From contig CAYWPT010000026.1 of NCBI GenBank assembly GCA_964460605.1, forward strand, positions 1 to 10,126: 10,126 nucleotides of DNA. The letters are read 5' to 3'. The position numbers were made by a program, and so were the translations under genes. This DNA is from CAYFJV01 sp964460605 (lineage in GTDB: Archaea; Nanobdellota; Nanobdellia; Woesearchaeales; GW2011-AR9). Positions 6,507-10,126 of this stretch are shown in pieces; the stretch's first letter is position 1; every line of letters begins with the position of its first letter. A model generated the notes under the pieces. The model was not told the origin of the DNA. It ran no database searches and saw only the letters and a program-made list of their open reading frames with translations.

Positions 6507-7753
6507 TAAAACAAAAACATTAATCCTATACCAGCTAAGATTAATACAGAAAATACAACAATTACTGATTGTCCAAATTCTTTTCTACCAAAAACATAAG
6601 CAATACCACCTTTAACCGCAACATTAGTCATAGCTGCAATCATAATACCACGTTGAGCAATTTCCATAGCTAAGTCTTCTCCAGCTAATTGAGATAATGA
6701 AACAGTAATAGCATCAACATCTGCTAATCCTGAAATAAAACTCACAACATAGACACCTTTTGAGGATAAGTAGACATCTGCCAATTTTACCAAAGCTAAA
6801 ATCACAGCAAAAAATGCACCAAATTTTAAAGCAGGACCAAGAGTAAACGGACTTCCTAAACTAATCTTTCCTTTTGTCTTTACAGACTTTCTAGAAACAA
6901 CAAAAGCCATTACTATACTCAAAACAATTAGTATACTCAAAGGAATTAATAAATTATAAAATAATTCTCTGTTAATAACAGATACTTCAATTAAAATTCT
7001 AATAAACATCAAAGTGTTTGCTAATATAACACCTAACAACAAAGAAGATATTAATCTCTTACTTCCCTTACTTCTTTGTGCAAAACTTGTAGTCACTGCA
7101 GTACTACTCACTAATCCACCAAAGATTGCAGATATTTCAATACCACGTTCTCCAAACCATTTCATAAAGATATATCCTACAAAACTAATTCCTGAAATAA
7201 ATACAATCATAAGCCAGACAATGTAAGGGTTAAACAATCCATTAGGACCATATGCCTGGTTTGGTAAAAAAGGTAAGATAACAAAAGCGATCACTGCAAA
7301 CAAAATGGTGTCTCGTAACTCTCCAGTTTTAATATTTCTTGCAAAATGGTGCGCAACCGATCTAGCATACAAAATAAAAGTAATAATAACAGCTAAAGCT
7401 ACTGTAAAAGTGAGTTCTCCATAATAGGCCATCACCCCTACAAAGAATGTTAAAAATCCTGCAAGCTCTGAAGTTGCACCTAAATATTTTAAAGATTTTT
7501 TTGCTAAAAAGAAGTAAGCAATCAAAATCAAAGTTCCCATGAGCATCATTGAACCTATTAAAATCCAAACACTTACAGTCTCACCTAAGTAAGCTGCTAA
7601 TGCTCCAAATAAAGAAATTAAAGGGAATGTTCTAATTCCTGCATAAGTGTGACCTTGCCCACGTTTACGAGCATACTCTCTTTCTAAACCAATAAGAACA
7701 CCTAAAGCTAACGCTACAATAAAATTTCTGAGAATAATATAATCAACTTCCAT
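6506..7753 (-). CDS. MgtC/SapB-DUF4010 family integral membrane protein
   Basis: 415 residues with about 11-13 hydrophobic segments. The N-terminal MgtC/SapB-type domain (about 1-140) carries the diagnostic GLERE (22-26) followed by AGIRTFPLISLFGALA (38-53). The C-terminal half is of DUF4010 type, with GGLVSSTAVTTSFA (212-225) and SGLADVDAITVS (341-352). MgtC proteins are linked to Mg2+ limitation and membrane energetics in bacteria, but transport has not been shown for the long DUF4010 fusions, so no substrate is assigned. The start at 7753 gives a normal N-terminus. A palindromic TATA box (7781-7790) predicts a very short leader. The gene begins 41 bases after the stop of the S26 peptidase-like gene on the same strand but appears to have its own promoter. 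Confidence 0.92.
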   Translation of the reverse strand: MEVDYIILRNFIVALALGVLIGLEREYARKRGQGHTYAGIRTFPLISLFGALAAYLGETVSVWILIGSMMLMGTLILIAYFFLAKKSLKYLGATSELAGFLTFFVGVMAYYGELTFTVALAVIITFILYARSVAHHFARNIKTGELRDTILFAVIAFVILPFLPNQAYGPNGLFNPYIVWLMIVFISGISFVGYIFMKWFGERGIEISAIFGGLVSSTAVTTSFAQRSKGSKRLISSLLLGVILANTLMFIRILIEVSVINRELFYNLLIPLSILIVLSIVMAFVVSRKSVKTKGKISLGSPFTLGPALKFGAFFAVILALVKLADVYLSSKGVYVVSFISGLADVDAITVSLSQLAGEDLAMEIAQRGIMIAAMTNVAVKGGIAYVFGRKEFGQSVIVVFSVLILAGIGLMFLF

Positions 7754-7780
7754 CTTCCCATAAAAAACTAATATTTAAGA

Positions 7781-7790
7781 ATTTATAAAT
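7781..7790 (-). promoter_or_regulatory. TATA box of the MgtC/DUF4010 gene
   Basis: ATTTATAAAT, a perfect palindrome, is centred 32 bases before the ATG at 7753 and abuts the end of the upstream S26-like gene (7794). It predicts a leader of about seven bases, too short for a ribosome binding site. Confidence 0.55.
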
Positions 7791-7793
7791 GTT

Positions 7794-8240
7794 TCAATAA
7801 ATAACAGCTACTACAACACCATATATTTCTTCAAAACGAACCTTAGTATTATCTTTGAGTCTGTTATTATCGCCTTTCACAATATAATAATAACCACTAT
7901 TATCAATACTCACTTCTACCACACGATGCACAATAATCCGATCGCCAGAATAGTATGAGATTACATCACCAACTGAAATGTCTGCTGGGTTTTGAGGTTT
8001 TACTTCAATAGCATTTGCTCCTTCATCAATAAAAGGGTCCATTGAATTAGTATCAGTAAATTTAGCCCAAGAAGCTCCAGATAAATCCAAAATCACTTGA
8101 TCAGAAAAGACTTTGATTTGATCTTCTTTAATCCAATCTCCTGGAGAAGCTAATTCAATGCCACGCTCTAAAGAAACTGTAGCTAGAACAGCTCCAACTG
8201 AAATTGCTAATGCCAATAATACTAAAAATATAAGCCTCAT
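7794..8240 (-). CDS. S26-type signal-peptidase-like serine protease, membrane anchored
   Basis: 148 residues. Residues 1-20 form one hydrophobic membrane segment. The protease part begins late: the catalytic-Ser motif NSMDPF puts the nucleophile at Ser66. It is followed by VGDVISYY (90-97), then DRIIVHRVVEV with His105 in the place used by archaeal and ER-type (Sec11-like) signal peptidases instead of the bacterial Lys. KGDNN (122-126) with Asp124, or Asp130, completes the likely Ser/His/Asp set. Signal peptidases remove leader peptides from secreted proteins at the outer face of the membrane. The roughly 45 residues between membrane helix and active Ser are longer than usual for this family, so it may process a special substrate instead of acting as the main enzyme. 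AGAGG (8250-8254) lies nine bases before the ATG. It diverges from the tRNA methylthiotransferase gene. Confidence 0.85.
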   Translation of the reverse strand: MRLIFLVLLALAISVGAVLATVSLERGIELASPGDWIKEDQIKVFSDQVILDLSGASWAKFTDTNSMDPFIDEGANAIEVKPQNPADISVGDVISYYSGDRIIVHRVVEVSIDNSGYYYIVKGDNNRLKDNTKVRFEEIYGVVVAVIY

Positions 8241-8301
8241 ACTCTATTTCCTCTGGAAAGCCTATATAACTCTTATGAATCCTAAGCCTAAAACCGAGTA
8301 A

Positions 8302-8311
8302 AATATATAAA
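8302..8311. promoter_or_regulatory. Divergent TATA region between the S26-like and methylthiotransferase genes
   Basis: AATATATAAA is centred about 28 bases before the ATG at 8334 on the plus strand, giving a leaderless start. Read on the minus strand as TTTATATATT, it predicts a start near 8281 and a leader of about 40 bases carrying the AGAGG site of the S26-like gene. A second A/T box at 8262-8269 could also serve the minus strand, but it would start the message at about the ATG. Confidence 0.5.
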
Positions 8312-8333
8312 CCACCGAGCAAAATAGCAAAAT

Positions 8334-9650
8334 ATGGTAAAGGTAGCCTTTGAAACTGTGGGTTGTTCAGCAAACTATGCGGATTCCGAACAGATGGCAG
8401 GATTATTACAAGAAGCAGACTTTGAAATCACAGAAGATATTGAACAAGCAGATATTGTAGTCATAAACACCTGCACAGTAAAAGGACCTACTGAGACTAA
8501 ATTCTTCAAACGATTAGCAGAACTCAAAGATGGTTATAAACAAGTAGTTATTGCTGGTTGTATTGCTCAATCTGATAAAAAAGATCCACGATTGAAGGGG
8601 TATCCATTAATTGGTACCAAACAAATTCATAAAGTTGTAGAAGTGCTTGAAGAAGCTCTCAATGACAACATTGTAAGAGAAACTGCAACTAATGAATTAC
8701 CACCATTAAACACACCGATTGTAAGAAAAAATCCAATTGTAGAAATTATTCCAATCTCTAGAGGTTGTTTAGGTTATTGTAGTTTTTGTAAAACAAAATC
8801 CGCTAGAGGAAACTTAGTATCTTATCCTGTAAAAGATATTGTGCAAAGAGCAGAAAAAGCAATTGGAGAAGGAGTTAAAGAAATTTGGCTGACCTCACAA
8901 GATACAGGATGCTATGGTTTTGATATTGAAACAGACCTTCCAGCATTATTAGAAGAGTTAGTAAAACTTCCAGGAAAATTTAAAATCCGTATTGGAATGA
9001 TGAATCCTGACCATATGAACAAAATCCAAGATAGATTAATTGAAGTTTACAAAAACAGAAAGATCTTCAAATTCTTACATCTTCCAGTACAAACAGGAGA
9101 TGATGAAGTTTTAACAAATATGAAAAGACACTACACTGTAAAAGAGTACAAAAATCAAATCAGAGCATTCAAAGCTGCAATGCCTTTAATTACTATTATG
9201 ACTGATGTTATTGTTGGTTTTCCAGGAGAGACAGAAGAACAATACTGGAACACTTTAACACTAGTTAGAGAAACTAGTCCAGATGCTATTAATATCTCTA
9301 GATTCTGGCCACGACCTAATACTCCAGCTGAACAAATGGAAGATAGAATCCAAGGAGATGAGATTAAAAGACGGTCAAAAGTACTAACTGAAATTTTCCA
9401 CAACATTGCTTTATTACAAAATGAAAGGTGGAGAGACTGGCAAGGACCAATTATCATTGATGAAAAAGGTAAAAATCCGAAAGAATGGATTGGTCGTAAT
9501 GAATCTTACAAACAAGTAATTGTTCATGGAGATTATAAGTTAGGGCAAGTAATCAAAATCAAAATTAATAAGGTTGATAGATTTGCATTATTAGCAAAAG
9601 AAATTAATGTAGAAAAAAATAATGAAAAAGTTATACTCAGAATGACTTAA
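8334..9650 (+). CDS. MiaB-like tRNA (N6-threonylcarbamoyladenosine-37) methylthiotransferase, archaeal type
   Basis: 438 residues. This radical-SAM enzyme family (e-MtaB/CDKAL1) converts t6A37 of certain tRNAs to ms2t6A, stabilising codon-anticodon pairing in the cytoplasm. The three domains are clear. First, an N-terminal UPF0004 domain with cluster-binding Cys11 (VGCSANYADSEQM), Cys47 (NTCTVKGPTE) and Cys76 (AGCIAQ). Second, a radical-SAM barrel with the CxxxCxxC signature at Cys145, Cys149 and Cys152 (SRGCLGYCSFCKTKSARG). Third, a C-terminal TRAM-like RNA-binding region from about 375. NTCTVKGPTE and the overall length match the archaeal/eukaryal subgroup more than bacterial MiaB. A TATA box about 28 bases upstream and no ribosome binding site imply a leaderless message, so the start at 8334 is well supported. 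The substrate assignment follows the subfamily and is not directly visible. Confidence 0.94.
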   Translation: MVKVAFETVGCSANYADSEQMAGLLQEADFEITEDIEQADIVVINTCTVKGPTETKFFKRLAELKDGYKQVVIAGCIAQSDKKDPRLKGYPLIGTKQIHKVVEVLEEALNDNIVRETATNELPPLNTPIVRKNPIVEIIPISRGCLGYCSFCKTKSARGNLVSYPVKDIVQRAEKAIGEGVKEIWLTSQDTGCYGFDIETDLPALLEELVKLPGKFKIRIGMMNPDHMNKIQDRLIEVYKNRKIFKFLHLPVQTGDDEVLTNMKRHYTVKEYKNQIRAFKAAMPLITIMTDVIVGFPGETEEQYWNTLTLVRETSPDAINISRFWPRPNTPAEQMEDRIQGDEIKRRSKVLTEIFHNIALLQNERWRDWQGPIIIDEKGKNPKEWIGRNESYKQVIVHGDYKLGQVIKIKINKVDRFALLAKEINVEKNNEKVILRMT

Positions 9651-9656
9651 CTTTTT
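9651..9656 (+). terminator. Short T-run after the methylthiotransferase gene
   Basis: CTTTTT directly follows the TAA stop region. It is a plausible but weak archaeal terminator. Confidence 0.3.
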
Positions 9657-9698
9657 GATACTAATAAACCCGAAGGTAATTCTCTTCTTTAAACCCCC

Positions 9699-9716
9699 CC
9701 CAGTTAAAAATCTGGG
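9699..9716. repeat. End hairpin (right end) of the IS200/IS605 remnant
   Basis: CCCAGTTAAAAATCTGGG has a five-base stem (CCCAG/CTGGG) around an A/T-rich loop. It sits just past the C-terminal TnpA codons. It resembles the other hairpin at 10002-10021 in position-by-position sequence and is probably the subterminal transposase-binding hairpin. A run of eight C (9694-9701) overlaps it. Confidence 0.55.
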
Positions 9717-9919
9717 ATTCCCTGTTTTGTCATGATGTGCCTCAATGTATTTCTTAGCTGTGTCAAGCGTAATATGCCCAACACTAGCAAAAAGATTTTA
9801 CAAAGGTTTTTCCTCACTTCAAAGTAAAAAAATTAATGTCTATACTTCGTACACCATTGTGAGTGCCAAGTGCTCCACCAAATGGAACGCTTGTATGCAT
9901 GTTGTTTGTATAAACTCAT
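9714..9919 (-). pseudogene. Remnant of IS200/IS605 TnpA transposase
   Basis: The ATG at 9919 has AGGAGGTT (9926-9933) six bases upstream. It opens MSLYKQHAYKRSIWW, then STWHSQWCTKYRH as far as codon 28, a typical archaeal TnpA N-terminus. Codon 29 is TAA (9833-9835), where Lys is expected in KYRHK. The frame continues FFYFEVRKNLCKIF to about 9789. It then joins, out of frame at 9788, to ASVGHITLDTAKKYIEAHH, the C-terminal helix region of the family, which I believe contains the catalytic Tyr (in KKYIE). About 60-70 residues are missing in between, including the HUH metal-binding motif. A full protein would be about 140-150 residues. A nonsense codon plus a frameshifting deletion leaves no function. 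Confidence 0.78.
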
Positions 9920-10001
9920 GTGTCTAACCTCCTGTGAGGCACATCACTTTACCATCGAATATACAAAAATATCTCTTAAGAAAAATGTTATGCTATTCAT
10001 T

Positions 10002-10021
10002 CCACACTTAAAAGTGTGGGA
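10002..10021. repeat. End hairpin (left end) of the IS200/IS605 remnant
   Basis: CCACACTTAAAAGTGTGG forms a stem of up to eight pairs (CCACACTT/AAGTGTGG) around a tiny loop. It lies upstream of the TnpA start. It shares the pattern with the 9699-9716 hairpin, including the following GGATT, as expected for the two ends of one element. Confidence 0.55.
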
Positions 10022-10070
10022 TTTCTAGCTAAGCTTGATTTAAATTCTGTTTTAAAATTTAATTATTTTG

Positions 10071-10110
10071 CCGTGAACTACTCCAGACCTCCCTTCGGTC
10101 GATCTGGAGC
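10071..10110. repeat. Hairpin region, possible end of a second IS200/IS605-type element
   Basis: CTCCAGA (10081-10087) pairs with TCTGGAG (10103-10109); inside, GACC can pair with GGTC around a TCCCTTC loop. The preceding CCGTGAACTACT resembles the GTGAACTAC-plus-hairpin pattern I associate with ends of IS200/IS605-type elements. No transposase is visible in the 16 bases that remain, so the body, if any, lies beyond the right edge. It could instead be a structured RNA or an orphan palindrome. Confidence 0.4.
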
Positions 10111-10126
10111 GTCAATTTTGAAAGCT

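Larger units (their letters stand above)
9697..10023 (-). mobile_element. Decayed, internally deleted IS200/IS605-type element
   Basis: About 330 bases bounded by two related hairpins in the same orientation (9699-9716 and 10002-10021). Between them on the minus strand are the two ends of a TnpA-type (Y1, HUH) transposase gene. Such elements move as single strands, recognising end hairpins, and leave no inverted repeats or target duplications, which fits what is seen. The middle of the gene is gone, so it cannot move itself, though it might be moved by a complete relative. Exact ends and the target site cannot be fixed from one copy. Confidence 0.75.

Noticed and set aside
8155..8373. Hydrophobic 72-codon open frame on the minus strand
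   Set aside because: It covers the divergent promoter and the first codons of the methylthiotransferase gene and is out of frame with the S26-like gene; it looks like a chance frame.
9155..9457. 100-codon minus-strand open frame inside the methylthiotransferase gene
   Set aside because: A shadow of a strongly supported radical-SAM gene; no independent coding signal.
9745..9927. 60-codon plus-strand open frame in the right-hand region
   Set aside because: It is antisense to the TnpA remnant, has no promoter or ribosome binding site, and its protein resembles nothing.
9651..10126. tRNA gene or CRISPR repeats in the structured right-hand region
   Set aside because: The hairpins are explained by IS200/IS605-type ends; there is no cloverleaf, T-loop or regularly spaced repeat.

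Overview
The window looks like chromosomal DNA from an AT-rich archaeon, most likely of the DPANN group (Woesearchaeota/Pacearchaeota-like). That placement is inference. It rests on a Cdc48/VAT-type AAA+ ATPase, an archaeal/eukaryal-type MiaB-like tRNA methylthiotransferase, an archaeal Ser/His signal-peptidase-like protein, TATA boxes about 25 bases before several start codons (apparently leaderless genes), and a GGTGATC ribosome binding site before the Cdc48 gene. No rRNA, tRNA or CRISPR array is visible.

Layout. 1-794 (minus) is the N-terminal part of a Cdc48-like ATPase running off the left edge, with an odd Arg in its Walker A loop. 891-1349 (minus) is an unrecognised 152-residue protein with a Lys/Ala tail. 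1431-2669 (minus) is an HD-domain protein resembling the (p)ppGpp hydrolase half of RelA/SpoT. It is divergent from a TatD-type metal-dependent hydrolase at 2757-3599 (plus), and the two share one palindromic TATA box. Directly behind tatD, about 3589-3767 is the wreck of an O6-methylguanine-DNA methyltransferase-like gene. 3776-4201 and 4244-5899 (minus) form a likely two-gene unit: a UbiB/ABC1-type kinase with two C-terminal membrane helices, then a phasin-like protein with a histone-H1-like tail. 6102-6464 (plus) is a small charged protein. 6506-7753 (minus) is an MgtC/SapB-DUF4010 membrane protein, and 7794-8240 (minus) an S26 signal-peptidase-like protein. Divergent from the latter is the tRNA methylthiotransferase at 8334-9650 (plus).

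The right end (9651-10126) has no intact gene. It holds a decayed, internally deleted IS200/IS605 element with a hairpin at each end and recognisable pieces of TnpA. Beyond it is a second hairpin that may belong to another IS200/IS605-type element.

Most genes are single-gene or two-gene units with housekeeping roles: protein unfolding, nucleic-acid processing, tRNA modification, membrane and envelope functions. I see no convincing new multi-gene defence or biosynthetic system. The most interesting signals are the two gene relics, the altered P-loop, the lone alarmone-hydrolase-like HD protein, and the UbiB plus phasin/H1-like pair.
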